Source of the DNA: Streptomyces hoynatensis
GTDB lineage: Bacteria; Actinomycetota; Actinomycetes; Streptomycetales; Streptomycetaceae
Reading direction: 5' to 3'
DNA length: 64,000 nucleotides
Assembly (NCBI RefSeq): GCF_003626535.1
Contig: NZ_RBAL01000014.1
Location: 108,457-172,456 of the forward strand
Shown here: positions 16,382-25,055 of the stretch, in pieces
Position numbering within the stretch: position 1 is the first letter of the stretch
How the letters are laid out: each line of letters starts with the position of its first letter
Notes under the pieces: model-generated
The model's database searches: none
Seen by the model: only the letters and a program-made list of their open reading frames with translations
Told to the model about the DNA's origin: nothing
Made by a program: the position numbers and the translations under genes

Positions 16382-17290
16382 TCAGCGGGGCACGAGGGGG
16401 AGGAACGTGCGCCAGTATCCGTCGTTGGCGATGATGGGCTGCTGTCCGGGCCCCGGGGCGTCGTACGTGGAGGAGTACGTGCCGGCCCGTATGACGCGGC
16501 TGCCTTCGAACGTCCGGGTCCCCCTGGCGTCGTGGCCGGGGAGGGTGTTCGGCCAGGTGGCGTCGGTCGGGTTGCCGGCCTCGTCGTAGGCGTAGCGCTC
16601 ACTCCAGCGTGTCCCTTGCACTGCGGTGACGTGCCCGGCCGCGTCGAGGGTGAACGCGGTCTCGCCGCGCTCCGCGTCATGTACGCCGACCAGTTGCCCG
16701 CCCGGCTGGTAGACGTAGGAGTGGTTCTCGACCATGCGCTCGGGCGTGGTGGCCGTGGACCCGGTGAGTCGTCCGAGTGCGTCCCAAGCGTACTCGAAGG
16801 TGCCGGAAGTCGCCGAATTCGGCGGCGGTTTGGCGCCCGGCGGCGTCGCAGGAGAAGCCCAGGACGCGTCCCGCGGCGTCGAGTTCGGCCCGACGGCCGG
16901 CGAGGTCGTAGCCCTACTCCGTGACGGCGCTGACGGGGGCCGTGCGGGCGAAGCGCTGTCCTGCGGCGTCGTAACGGATGGTGAGGCGGCGGCCGTTCAC
17001 CGTCTCGCTGAGGCCGCGCCCCATGGCGTCGCGTTCCCAGAGGATGTCCGCGTCGGGGCCCGTGGCGCGGGTCATCGCTCCGAGGGTGCTGTACTCGTAC
17101 GAGGTCAGGGCGCCGTCGACATCCTTGGCGGTGATCTGGCCGCGCGCGTCACAGGCGTAGGAGACGCTCTGGCCCAGTGCGTTGCTCCGGCGGGTGCCCC
17201 GCCCTGCGGCGTGCACCTGACCTGGCTCTCGGCGTGGTAGCCGATGCCCAGGTGCGGGTAGCGGCCCATAGCGGCGAGGGCGGGGGCCGG
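16382..17290 (-). pseudogene. Rhs/YD-repeat protein relic
   Basis: YD repeats are readable in two frames. One has SYACDARGQITAKDVDG, SYEYSTLGAMTRATG, ILWERDAMGRGLSETVNG and IRYDAAGQRFARTA (to 16914). The other has SYVYQPGGQLVGVHDAERG, FTLDAAGHVTAVQG and RYAYDEAGNPTDATWP (to 16382). A frameshift or small deletion separates them, and the N-terminal delivery domains are gone. The homologous part of the intact Rhs protein at 27748-32304 has the same repeats. Confidence 0.85.
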
Positions 17291-17399
17291 AGACGAGCTG
17301 GTCGATCAAACCGCCGTTCCATCGCGGCCGGCGGCTGCGTCTCATCCGCCTGGATCGGACCGCTCCTGGACGAGTTCTTGCCGGCCACAGATGCAACTT

Positions 17400-17669
17400 C
17401 TGTGATCGGCACACGCCGCTCGTGAGCTGATTTCTCCGGCGGCGAGCACGGGCGCCTTCGGCGCAGACGACGTGTTCACTTCGTCGGAGGGCGAGACGGA
17501 GCAGCAGGTTGCCGTCGACTGTGAAGGTGAAGGGCTCGGCGAGGTCGTCTGAGGGTTGTTGGGCGAGCCATGCCGAGAGGTCTCCGCGGGAGGTGATGGC
17601 GTGACCGGCGGCTTCAGGCCGGGCTCTGGCGAGGTGTTCCCGGGGGCCGATGTAGGGATAGAGCTTCAC
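17400..17669 (-). pseudogene. Immunity-like protein, frameshifted near its end
   Basis: GTG 17669 opens VKLYPYIGPREHLARARPE and continues through LAEPFTFTVDGNLLLRLALR and RSEHVVCAEG. The expected continuation, PVLAAGEIS, is present but in the next frame (near 17455), so one base has been lost or gained. It overlaps the end of the gene at 17614-18063. Proteins with this PFTF.VD..L.LAPRRSEHV.CAGG pattern sit in polymorphic-toxin loci; that assignment is from memory. Confidence 0.5.
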
Positions 17670-18063
17670 GTCTCTTCGCCGGGGGCTGCCAGTGGGCCAG
17701 GTCCTCGAGTGATGCCGTGCGGGCTTCGCTTGTGTAGTGGGTTGCCGTGTTCGGAAGCAGAGGGGCGGGGTTTCCTGGTCCCCAGTACTCCCAGCCGTCG
17801 AAGAAGTAGTGTCCGGCGACGATGGTCCGAGGGCCGGCGCCTGTGGGGCCGGGCGCCGTCTCAAGCCGCAGTTCCTCGGAGAGTCGGCGCAGCAGGCCGC
17901 TGATGTCGGCCTCGCTTGCCGGGGCGTGGCTGCCCCAGATCCGTGCCCAGGCCGCGGGGTGGGTGGCCGGTTCGTCGGCGAGGCCCACCCATGCCTTGCC
18001 TGCGGCGGCGAAGACGCAGGCGGTGTGCTGTGCGAAGAGGCGGATGCTGAGGCAGGTGGTCAT
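17614..18063 (-). CDS. Probable immunity protein of a toxin locus
   Basis: 149 residues from ATG 18063. Start: MTTCLSIRLFAQHTACVFAA. Later segments: KAWVGLADEPATHPAAWARIWG and VAGHYFFDGWEYWGPGNPAP. Cytosolic, no signal peptide. Its ATG overlaps the stop of the toxin-tip fragment upstream (ATGA), the coupling expected for a toxin C-terminus and its immunity gene. The last ~30 codons may be out of the ancestral frame, since they run through the next gene. Function is inferred from position. Confidence 0.55.
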   Translation of the reverse strand: MTTCLSIRLFAQHTACVFAAAGKAWVGLADEPATHPAAWARIWGSHAPASEADISGLLRRLSEELRLETAPGPTGAGPRTIVAGHYFFDGWEYWGPGNPAPLLPNTATHYTSEARTASLEDLAHWQPPAKRREALSLHRPPGTPRQSPA

Positions 18064-18195
18064 GCGCGTATGAAGAACTCGATGAGGACGTCGGGAGACT
18101 TTTCTCCGCGGCCGACTCGGTCCGCGATCTCGGCGGTTCGGTGGTGGCCTCCGGTGATGTGGACCTGGGAGCCAAGGTAATTGATGCTGTCTCCG
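18060..18195 (-). pseudogene. C-terminal tip of a polymorphic toxin
   Basis: The frame reads DSINYLGSQVHITGGHHRTA then EIADRVGRGEKSPDVLIEFF and IRA. A GxHR-like motif, GGHHRT, is reminiscent of ParB/Srt-type or HNH-like toxin ends. There is no upstream delivery part: at about 18200 the sequence switches to a fragment of the NTPase gene on the opposite strand. Overlaps the next gene by ATGA. Confidence 0.5.
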
Positions 18196-18214
18196 GGGGC
18201 CGGTCGCCGAATCC

Positions 18215-18291
18215 GCACGACTCCCCTCCACAGCCGCATCCGCGCCCGATTCGTTGACGTGGTCAGGGAAAGGGTCGCGCGCCGCTCGGTA
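18215..18291 (+). pseudogene. Copy of the 3' end of the STAND-like NTPase gene
   Basis: TTPLHSRIRARFVDVVRERV then ARRS matches TTPFRSRLRARFVDVVRERA then ARRS, the C-terminus of the protein at 12504-14555. Nucleotides agree closely as well. Only these ~25 codons are present, so a second copy of the system, or a duplicated piece of it, once stood here. Confidence 0.8.
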
Positions 18292-18411
18292 CGGCCGTCG
18301 CGGCGCATGCGGTGCGGCGGCGTTGCCGGGACTGGGAAGGGGGTGAGCGGCGGTCCCGGGCCGCGGAATCGGTGATGCCGTCGCCGGGGCGAGGTCCGTA
18401 TCGTTCGGCGG

Positions 18412-18862
18412 GTGAGTCTCATCGAGGCGGCGTCCGGGCGGGTCGAACTCCTGGTGCGGGGGCCGGGGACGCCGGCGGCCTCTGTCCGGCTGTTCGACTG
18501 GTCGCGGGTGGACGAGTACGAGACGGCCTTCGCGGTGGAGGCCGTTGCCGAGGGGGTGCGGGCGCGGCTCGACACGGTGACCATCACCTCCTGGGACGAC
18601 ATGGATGCGTTCTTCGACGGCCTCGCGCGTGACTTCCGCGGGTGGGCGGGGGAACGGGTCTGGAACGGCAACAACCTGAAATGGTGACGGCGACCTTCGG
18701 GGCGGGCGGTCACGTGCGTCTGGGCTGGACCCTTCGGTCCGGCCTTTTCCCCGTCGACTGGACGTGCACGGTGACGACGGTGATGGAAGCCGGGGAGGGG
18801 ATGACGGCTGTGGCTGCGGAACTGCGGGAATTTCTCCGCCAGGGGGAGGCCGCCCACGGCCG
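18412..18862 (+). pseudogene. DUF6228-like protein, frameshifted
   Basis: GTG 18412 opens VSLIEAASGRVELLVRGPGT. The middle has TITSWDDMDAFFDGLARDFR and GWAGERVWNGNNLKW, then a stop at 18685. The next frame continues EMVTATFGAGGHVRLGWTLR and VTTVMEAGEGMTAVAAELRE, the expected second half. One missing base near 18676 explains the break. Such proteins are found near toxin genes; function unknown. Confidence 0.65.
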
Positions 18863-19244
18863 CTTCATGCGGGTGCCGCTCCGTGCGGCTCCGCTCCGAG
18901 CGGGCGCAGTTCCGCTCCCAGCGGGTGCCGTTCCGTGCGGGTGCCGCTCAGGCGGGCCGGGGGACACGCGGCTTTCCGCGGCCGACGGTCCTGTGGCCTC
19001 GCCTGGCGGCAATCCGCAGCTCCCGGCGGTCAGTCGCACCGGCCGCACAGGAACCCGCGCCGCTCCGGGAGCCGGGACCTGGCCGGCACCGGCACGGGCG
19101 CCCACCGGCCGCGGGCCGACCGGCGCGGCGGCGGGCCGTACGGCGACTGCCAGGCCGGCCGGTCGGTTCGGCCCGGGCCGCCCACGCCACGGCGCCGGAC
19201 GACCTGCTCCGGGAGCAGTGCGGCCGCCGGGCCGGGCCCGTTGC
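18863..19244. other. Low-complexity stretch, no gene supported
   Basis: Begins with degenerate repeats of GCGGGTGCCGCTCCGTGCGG-like units (about 18870-18950). Long frames on both strands here are composition artefacts. Confidence 0.5.
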
Positions 19245-19482
19245 CACGCAGCGGGTTCGGGAACGCGCGTTGCGGGGAACGCCCGTTCACCCGCCCCAGG
19301 ACGGTGGGCCCGGCGCCCTTCCCGCGGCCGGTGTACGGCGCGAGGAGCCAGGCGTCGAGGAACTCGTGGTTCACAGGGATGTGGAAGCTGCCGTTCGCCG
19401 CGAAGCGGCCGAGGGCGCGCGGGTGGCAACGGCGGAGAACGAACGGCAGGAAGGCGGGCATGAACACCCGGTTCTTGGACAC
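19245..19482 (-). CDS. Uncertain short ORF
   Basis: From GTG/ATG near 19482 the frame reads SKNRVFMPAFLPFVLRRCHP and ALGRFAANGSFHIPVNHEFL, then DAWLLAPYTGRGKGAGP, which looks protein-like. It then fades into Pro/Arg-rich composition. No family recognised. It may be the start of a decayed gene. Confidence 0.25.
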
Positions 19483-19659
19483 AGAGATACACCGGTTCCA
19501 GTGAGAAGACCGCAGCGAAAAGGAGCGCGGCGCACAGCGCGACGGATCAGCGCTCGAGGGATCTCACTCGGTGTACAACGGCGTGTCCTCGACGGGGTGA
19601 CTGCGGGCGGGAACACGGTAACGGCACCCGGGAGTGCGGCTCCACCGACTTTTGGCCGG

Positions 19660-19866
19660 GTGGCCGCCTCCGATCGGCCCGGAAGCCGCGCCGGTCGAGC
19701 GTGAGGACCGCGTCGGTGCCGTAGTCGGCGGCCAGGGCCACGTTCACCGCGTCGGCGAGGTCGAGGTCGAGGGCGCGGTGGCGGGCGCGCACCGACTGAG
19801 CGGCGGCCAGGTGGTCCTCGGTGATCTCCGGGACGGCGACGCGCCCGCGGCGCATCCAGCGGCGCA
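19660..19866 (-). pseudogene. PIN-domain (VapC-like) fragment
   Basis: Reads RVAVPEITEDHLAAAQSVRA, LDLDLADAVNVALAADYGTD and AVLTLDRRGFRA. This is the C-terminal half of a PIN ribonuclease, with the conserved DAvnvAlA and LTlDrrdFr segments. The N-terminal first acidic residue and strand are missing, and the final residues do not follow the family, so both ends are damaged. No antitoxin gene is adjacent. Confidence 0.65.
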
Positions 19867-19920
19867 TTGTTCGGCGCCGCCGGCCCGTTGCGGTCCGGGG
19901 CGAGCCCGGGAGGCCGCGGA

Positions 19921-20523
19921 TCAGGGCGGGGTGGCTGCCTGGAGTTCCCGGGTCAGGCGCGCGAGCGTGTGCGGGACCCTGCGTACGGCCATGCTCTGCC
20001 GGAGGAGCGGGAGGTCGGCGCCGTGGGCGCCGAGGTGGGCCAGCAGGGGCCGGTATCTGTCGGGGCGGTCGCGGAGGAACTCGGTGGTCAGCCGGAGCTC
20101 CAGGCTCACGCAGTCGATGCGGTGCCCGCCGCGGACCACGGTGACGAAGTGCCGCCACGGGCCGGGGCCCTGGCACTCCCACCCGTCCTCGGCGCACGGC
20201 GATTCGACCGTGCTGATCTCGAAGCGGATGCCGTCCAGGCTGTAGCAGGCAAAGTACTGCCCGGACGCCTCGATCCACCGTGGCGCCGTCACGCACGGCA
20301 GGCCCGCCAGGGCCTGTGCCACGGCGTCGACGTCCTGGCGCCGGGCGACGAGGAGGTCGACATCGCCCACCGGCACGTCGACGCCCTGCAGGCAAGCAGC
20401 CGCCGTGCCGACGAGCCGGTGTTCCAGCCTCGGCACGACGGCCCTGATGAGGTCGAAGCCGCGGCTCAGCACCGCGTCCAGCTCGTGGCGGTCGCGCGGC
20501 GGCCGGGTTCGCGGCACATCCAT
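19921..20523 (-). CDS. Nucleotidyltransferase-fold protein
   Basis: 200 residues from ATG 20523. A longer frame runs upstream only because the 24-bp GC repeat is open. The motif GTAAACLQGVDVPVGDVDLL (about residues 38-57) is the G[ST]...DxD signature of nucleotidyltransferase-fold proteins that may modify RNA, protein or small molecules. The following RIDCVSLELRLTTEFLRDRP could be the family's later conserved block. No partner antitoxin is evident. Substrate unknown. Confidence 0.65.
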   Translation of the reverse strand: MDVPRTRPPRDRHELDAVLSRGFDLIRAVVPRLEHRLVGTAAACLQGVDVPVGDVDLLVARRQDVDAVAQALAGLPCVTAPRWIEASGQYFACYSLDGIRFEISTVESPCAEDGWECQGPGPWRHFVTVVRGGHRIDCVSLELRLTTEFLRDRPDRYRPLLAHLGAHGADLPLLRQSMAVRRVPHTLARLTRELQAATPP

Positions 20524-20552
20524 GGCAGACAGGATGCCCGCCGGGTCTGACA

Positions 20553-20624
20553 CCGCCGCCCGCCGGCCACCGGCCCGCGCCGCCCGCCGGCCACCGGCCC
20601 CCGCCGCCCGCCGGCCACCGGCCC
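20553..20624. repeat. Three 24-bp GC-rich tandem units
   Basis: Three consecutive near-identical units built around CGCCGCCCGCCGGCCACCGG, lying just upstream of the nucleotidyltransferase gene start. Confidence 0.85.
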
Positions 20625-20688
20625 CACCAACCCCACCGCCGCCCACGGCACCCCCCTTGCCCGGTCGACGCGGATCGGCCGGCCGGGA

Positions 20689-21246
20689 TCAGCCCTTCGT
20701 GGCCGGGCGGGGCAGGCGGATCGACGAGATGAGGAAGAAGATTCCCCCGAGGGTGGCGTAGCCGGCGAGGGTGGTCAGCGAGGGGTCGTCCTGCGCGGCG
20801 CTGCGGATGAAGGAAGCACCGGCCAGGGCCGAGATGCCGCCGCTGAGGATCATGGCCCACTGGCCGCCCAGCGGCCGGCGCGCGACGCCGACGAGGAGCT
20901 GGACCAGGCCGGAGAGGATCGCCCACGCGCCCCAGACGCGCAGCACGTCGGCGACGCCCGAGGCGCCGGCGACCGCGACGCCGGCGGTGGCCAGCGCGCT
21001 GACGGCCATGTTGACGTACAGGCCCTTCACCGGCCCGGCGACGCGCGCCGAACTGGCGTCGACGACGGCCGCGGCCACGTCGAAGGCGGGATAGAGGACC
21101 AGCAGCAGCCTGACCCAGGCGGTGAGGTCGGAGCCGGACACCAGGAGGAGCGCCGCCCAGGCGACGGCGAAGGCGAAGCGGACGACGTACAGCCGTCGCA
21201 GGGCGGGCGTGGTGGCGAGGCGCGCGGTGGATGTGGTGGATGCCAT
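20689..21246 (-). CDS. DUF308/HdeD-like membrane protein
   Basis: 185 residues from ATG 21246, which follows GGAGGACC on the minus strand. At least five hydrophobic helices are visible: FAFAVAWAALLLVSG, VRLLLVLYPAFDVAAAVV, MAVSALATAGVAVAGASG, VWGAWAILSGLVQLLVG and LTTLAGYATLGGIFFLISSI. The pairs of helices separated by short loops resemble HdeD (DUF308), a small inner-membrane protein family of uncertain function. It is divergent from a TetR gene, and the shared intergenic region holds two operator-like sites, so repression by that TetR is likely. Confidence 0.8.
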   Translation of the reverse strand: MASTTSTARLATTPALRRLYVVRFAFAVAWAALLLVSGSDLTAWVRLLLVLYPAFDVAAAVVDASSARVAGPVKGLYVNMAVSALATAGVAVAGASGVADVLRVWGAWAILSGLVQLLVGVARRPLGGQWAMILSGGISALAGASFIRSAAQDDPSLTTLAGYATLGGIFFLISSIRLPRPATKG

Positions 21247-21374
21247 GAGGTCCTCCGGTGAGTGCGGAAACGGGTGCGGGACGGGTCCGGCCGTCCACGG
21301 CCGGGGCGTGTGGCTTCCCCCGGGGCGGCGCGGCGTGTGGCAGCAGCACGGAACGCGGGAAGCCGCCCCGAGGT

Positions 21375-21392
21375 AGAGAGAACGCTCTCTCT
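21375..21392. promoter_or_regulatory. Palindromic operator, perfect site
   Basis: AGAGAGA-ACGC-TCTCTCT has perfect 7-bp arms and lies between the divergent membrane-protein and TetR genes. A weaker match is at 21428-21446. Confidence 0.75.
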
Positions 21393-21427
21393 CGTTGAGA
21401 GACTGGCACACCCTCGGCCGGTTAAGC

Positions 21428-21446
21428 AAGAGAGACCGTTCTACCT
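21428..21446. promoter_or_regulatory. Palindromic operator, imperfect second site
   Basis: AGAGAGACCGTTCTACCT keeps the left arm and the CG centre of the site at 21375-21392. It stands 16 bp before the TetR ATG, so binding would block TetR transcription. Confidence 0.6.
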
Positions 21447-21461
21447 GCTACAGTCGGCGGT

Positions 21462-22145
21462 ATGAATCAGACGGAAGCGCGCACCGGCAGGAGGGTCTCC
21501 GAGGCCAGAGAGCGGCTCCTGAGGACGGCCGGGCAACTCTTCTACGCCGAGGGCATCCACGCGGTGGGCGTCGACCGTCTGGTCGCCGAGTCGAAGGTCA
21601 CCAACGCCACCTTCTACCGCCACTTCCGCAGCAAGGAAGACCTGACCGTCGCCTACATCGAAAGCGTCGACCACGCGATCCGCACCCAGGTCGGCTCCCT
21701 GACGGCCACGGACGCGCCGGCCGACGACATCCTCCGCGGCATCGGCGCCTCCCTGGCCGAGCAGATCCGCTCGCCCGGCTACCGCGGCTGCGCCTTCCTC
21801 AACGCGGCGGCGGAGTACCCCGCTCCCGACCACCCGGTCCACCGGGCCGTCGTCCAACACCGCGAGTGGTACCTGCAGACGGTCACCGGACTCTTCGCCA
21901 AGATCACGGAAACCTCCGCCGCATACGCCGGACGGCACTTCGTCATGCTCCGCGACGGCGCCATGAGCGCCGGCTACCTCGGCGACCCCGTCCAGGCCGG
22001 CGAGACCCTGCTGCGCGGCATCGACGGTCTGCTGCGCGTCCACCAGAGCCGCGAGTCCGACGAGGGCGCCGCTCCCGCCTCCGGCCAGGCGCCTTCGGCA
22101 GCCACGGCGGTCTCCGACATCGCCTGCTCGCCCCCCGGCGCGTAA
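21462..22145 (+). CDS. TetR family transcriptional repressor
   Basis: 227 residues. N-terminal helix-turn-helix: RLLRTAGQLFYAEGIHAVGV, then VAESKVTNATFYRHFRSKED (residues about 18-60). The C-terminal domain contains SPGYRGCAFLNAAAEYPAPD, typical of the TetR_C_6-like group. It has a disordered Ser/Ala/Pro tail. Divergent from the HdeD-like membrane gene, with two palindromic sites between them, so autorepression and repression of the membrane gene are expected. Confidence 0.92.
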   Translation: MNQTEARTGRRVSEARERLLRTAGQLFYAEGIHAVGVDRLVAESKVTNATFYRHFRSKEDLTVAYIESVDHAIRTQVGSLTATDAPADDILRGIGASLAEQIRSPGYRGCAFLNAAAEYPAPDHPVHRAVVQHREWYLQTVTGLFAKITETSAAYAGRHFVMLRDGAMSAGYLGDPVQAGETLLRGIDGLLRVHQSRESDEGAAPASGQAPSAATAVSDIACSPPGA

Positions 22146-22327
22146 CCCCCCGGCGGCCCGGCCGACCGCGCCAGGCGCCGAGGGCGGCCGGGACGAGCCG
22201 CGCGCCCTCGTTGCCCGAATCCGGCGCACGGAACGCACTTGCGCCGGCTCACACCCCGGCGCCGCAGCGAAACGTGCCTCGCCGCCCCGGACCGTCTCGC
22301 CCCGCCGCCCCGGAACGTGGCGCGTTC

Positions 22328-23350
22328 TCACCGCCCCGCGCCCGCCCCCGGCTCCGCGGTGCGGGCGGCGTGGGCGGTGCGGGCGGTGCGGGCGGCGTGG
22401 GCGTACCGGGTGGCGAGGTCCCCGAAGGCGGCGGCCAGTTCGGGCGGGCCGATGACCTCGATGTCCGCGCCGAAGCCCCCGATGGCCGCGGCGAGCCCGG
22501 TCCAGGACCAGGAGCCGAGGACGAGCCGGCAGCGGTCGGGGCCGAGTTCCTCGACGATCCCGCCCTCGGCGAAGGGCGCGACCTCGGCGGCCGGAAGGTG
22601 GAGGACGACGTCGCCGCGGCAGGGCCAGTCCTCGGTGCTGCCGTCGCCGCCCCGGAACCGGCCGGTGACGAAGGCGGAGACGTCGCCGCCGGGAAGCGGA
22701 CGCGGGGCGAAGCGGGGGCCGGTGGGGGTGCGCGGCCGGACCCGGTCGGCGCGGAAGATGCGCCAGTCCTCGCGATCCAGGTCCCACGCCACCAGATACC
22801 AGCGATGGCGCCACACCACCAGGTGGTGCGGCTGCGCGCGGCGAAGATCGCCCGCGGAGCCCTGACCCGGGGCGTAGTCGAAGCGCAACTCCTCCCGGGC
22901 GTGGACGACGCGGCTCAACTCCACCAGCAGCTCCGGATCGATCCGCGGGGTGCCGCGGCCCGCGGGAGGCGGGACGGCGGTGAGGCGCAGCAACTCCATC
23001 CGGCGGCGCAGGCGGGCAGGCATGACCTGGCGCAGGGTGGCCAGGGCACGGGCGGCGTCCTCGCCGACCGCGGTGCCCAGGGGCGCGGTCTGGAGGGCGA
23101 GGGCGAGCGCGACGGCCTGGCCCTCGTCGAACAGCAGCGGCGGCAGGTGCGCGCCGGCCGCCAGCCGGTAGCCGCCGGCCGGCCCCTTGACGGTGGTGAT
23201 CGGGTAACCCAGCTCCCGCAGGCGGTCGATGTCCCGGCGCACCGTGCGCGGGGTGACGTCGAGCCGCCCGGCGAGTTCCCCGCCCGACCAGTCACGGTGC
23301 GCCTGGAGCAACGACAGCAGCGCAAGCAGCCGCGACGACGTCTTGTGCAT
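22328..23350 (-). CDS. WYL-domain (YafY-type) transcriptional regulator
   Basis: 340 residues from ATG 23350. N-terminal DeoR-like winged helix: LLALLSLLQAHRDWSGGELA, then TPRTVRRDIDRLRELGYPI. The WYL domain has HLVVWRHRWYLVAWDLDRED, including the WYL triplet variant RWYLVA, and the C-terminal WCX part follows. Residues rich in Ala/Thr/Arg at the very end look unstructured. Divergent from a PhnB-like VOC gene 166 bp away, the standard pairing in actinomycetes, so it is the likely regulator of that gene. Confidence 0.93.
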   Translation of the reverse strand: MHKTSSRLLALLSLLQAHRDWSGGELAGRLDVTPRTVRRDIDRLRELGYPITTVKGPAGGYRLAAGAHLPPLLFDEGQAVALALALQTAPLGTAVGEDAARALATLRQVMPARLRRRMELLRLTAVPPPAGRGTPRIDPELLVELSRVVHAREELRFDYAPGQGSAGDLRRAQPHHLVVWRHRWYLVAWDLDREDWRIFRADRVRPRTPTGPRFAPRPLPGGDVSAFVTGRFRGGDGSTEDWPCRGDVVLHLPAAEVAPFAEGGIVEELGPDRCRLVLGSWSWTGLAAAIGGFGADIEVIGPPELAAAFGDLATRYAHAARTARTAHAARTAEPGAGAGR

Positions 23351-23515
23351 GCCCCTCACCCTCCCCGCGGTAGCGGACACACCCTGTCCGCTACGGCTCC
23401 TACCGTGGCGATCGCGCACCCGCCGTTCGGGAGCAACCCCGGCCACGGCGGGCCACCGCCGAGCCGGACGGACGGCCGGCGCAACAGCCACTTCAACGCA
23501 GGCAGGGAGCAGGCC

Positions 23516-23938
23516 ATGCCCATCACGACCACCACCCACCTCAACTTCCGGGGCACCGCCCGGGAGGCACTGGACTTCTACCAGTCCGTGTTCGGCGGGC
23601 GTACCGTCGCGGTCACCTACCGGGACGCCGGCGCCGTACAGAACGAGACCGAGGCGGACTGGGTGACCTGGGGCGAGGTGGCCGGCGACAACGGCTTCCA
23701 CATCATGGCCTACGACGTGCCCTCCCACCTGCCGTGGAACCAGGGCGAGAACCCGTTCTTCGTCTCCGTGCGCGGCGAGGACGCCGAGGAGATCAGCGCC
23801 CTGTGGGCCGGGCTCGCCAAGGGCGCGACCCTCGTGCGCCCGCTGGAGCCCGCGCAGTGGTCACCGCTGTACGGCATGCTGACCGACCGCTTCGGCGTCA
23901 CCTGGGTGCTGGACGTCGCCGCGCCGCACCACAGCTGA
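23516..23938 (+). CDS. VOC/PhnB-like family protein
   Basis: 140 residues from ATG 23516 after GGCAGGGAGC. Starts MPITTTTHLNFRGTAREALD, the PhnB-type opening. YQSVFGGRT, FHIMAYDVPSH, SVRGEDAEEISALWAGLAKG and MLTDRFGVTWVLDV follow. This matches the vicinal-oxygen-chelate fold used by metal-dependent lyases and dioxygenases, but PhnB proteins usually have no proven activity. Divergent from the WYL regulator. Confidence 0.9.
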   Translation: MPITTTTHLNFRGTAREALDFYQSVFGGRTVAVTYRDAGAVQNETEADWVTWGEVAGDNGFHIMAYDVPSHLPWNQGENPFFVSVRGEDAEEISALWAGLAKGATLVRPLEPAQWSPLYGMLTDRFGVTWVLDVAAPHHS

Positions 23939-24164
23939 AACCGCGCCCGCACCGCCCGGCCGCCCGCGCAGCCACGACGACGACCGGGCGGCGCGGGCGC
24001 TTCGGGCGGCGCGGCCACCTCGGAACGCCCGGCGCCCCGGAACACCGGCCACCTCGGAACGCCCGGGCGCAACGAGCGCCTTGGGCAACGAGCGCCCCGC
24101 GCACGGCGGCAGCCGACCGCGGACGTGCCCCACCTCGGTACGGATCAGCCGTGGCGTTGACCGC

Positions 24165-24698
24165 TCAGCCGATCGCCCTGACGGGCGCGCTGCTGCGGCC
24201 GCGGCGTCGACCGCTCAACTCGGCGTCGAGCGTCTCCTGGGCCACGCGCATGGCCCCGGCGTAGACGGGGTCCGCCAGCCGCTGCCACATCTCCTCCTCG
24301 GCGACCTCCGCCACCCGGCTGACCACCCACCAGATGGTGCCGAAGGGGTCCTTGACGCGCCCGCCGCGCTGCCCGAAGGCATCGTCCGCCGGCGCGGTGA
24401 CGACCTGCCCACCGGCCGCGACGGCCCGCGCGAGCGCCTGGTCCGCGTCCGCGACGAACACCCGGAGCAGGCTCGGCATCGCGGGCCAGTCCGCGTGCCG
24501 GTCGAACGCCAGCACCACGGTGTCGCCCACGCGGATCTCACCGTGACCGATCAAGCCGTCCTCGGTCACCACCCGCCCCAGCTCCTGTCCGCCGAACGCC
24601 CGGGAGACGAAGTCGAGGAAGGCCCCCGTGTCGTCGGTCACGACCCACGGCGCCACCGTGGTGTACCCCTCGGGCTGGAAGTTGATCTGCTCCGGCAT
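24165..24698 (-). CDS. Glyoxalase/VOC family protein
   Basis: 177 residues from ATG 24698. The VOC core is MPEQINFQPEGYTTVAPWVV, DDTGAFLDFVSRAFGGQELG, GHGEIRVGDTVVLAFD and RGGRVKDPFGTIWWV. A helical tail EVAEEEMWQRLADPVYAGAM follows, found in PhnB-like proteins of this subgroup. A perfect 20-bp palindrome lies 47 bp upstream of the start. Substrate unknown. Confidence 0.9.
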   Translation of the reverse strand: MPEQINFQPEGYTTVAPWVVTDDTGAFLDFVSRAFGGQELGRVVTEDGLIGHGEIRVGDTVVLAFDRHADWPAMPSLLRVFVADADQALARAVAAGGQVVTAPADDAFGQRGGRVKDPFGTIWWVVSRVAEVAEEEMWQRLADPVYAGAMRVAQETLDAELSGRRRGRSSAPVRAIG

Positions 24699-24744
24699 AC
24701 CGGTCCTCTCGCCGACGTTGCCTGCCAACGCCGACGCTAGCGAC

Positions 24745-24764
24745 GAAAGAGGCACGCCTCTTTC
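24745..24764. promoter_or_regulatory. Perfect palindrome upstream of the VOC gene
   Basis: GAAAGAGGC-AC-GCCTCTTTC has perfect 9-bp arms. Position 47 bp before a start codon on the minus strand suits an operator; no U-run follows on either strand. Confidence 0.6.
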
Positions 24765-24814
24765 CTGAACAAGCCCAGGCCCCACGTACCCCCTCGCCGA
24801 CCTCGCCGAGTGCT

Positions 24815-24960
24815 GTGTTCCGCGGCTCGTACCCCGGCCTGTTCAAGCACTTCTCCGACCTGGCCGGCCAGTACGCCCTCGCGAACAAGCCCGTCTTCCT
24901 CACCGCGACCGGCGGCGGGGATCACCACGCGCTGGTCCTGGAACACGCCCTGCGCCCGTG
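24815..24960 (+). pseudogene. Internal fragment of an NADPH-dependent FMN reductase
   Basis: Reads GSYPGLFKHFSDLAGQYALA then NKPVFLTATGGGDHHALVLE and HALRP. These match the central and late part of SsuE/MsuE-type FMN reductases (..YsGLFKhf.Dl....l.gKPvlLaatGGgd.HaLvvEhqLRPlF). Start and end of the enzyme are missing. Confidence 0.7.
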
Positions 24961-25055
24961 TTCACCTCCCGGCGCGGTACGCTCCCGCGGCCCACTCCCG
25001 GCGACGGCGACCGCGAGGGGCACAGCCGGGTCTCCGCGGTAGGTAGTGTGCGGAA

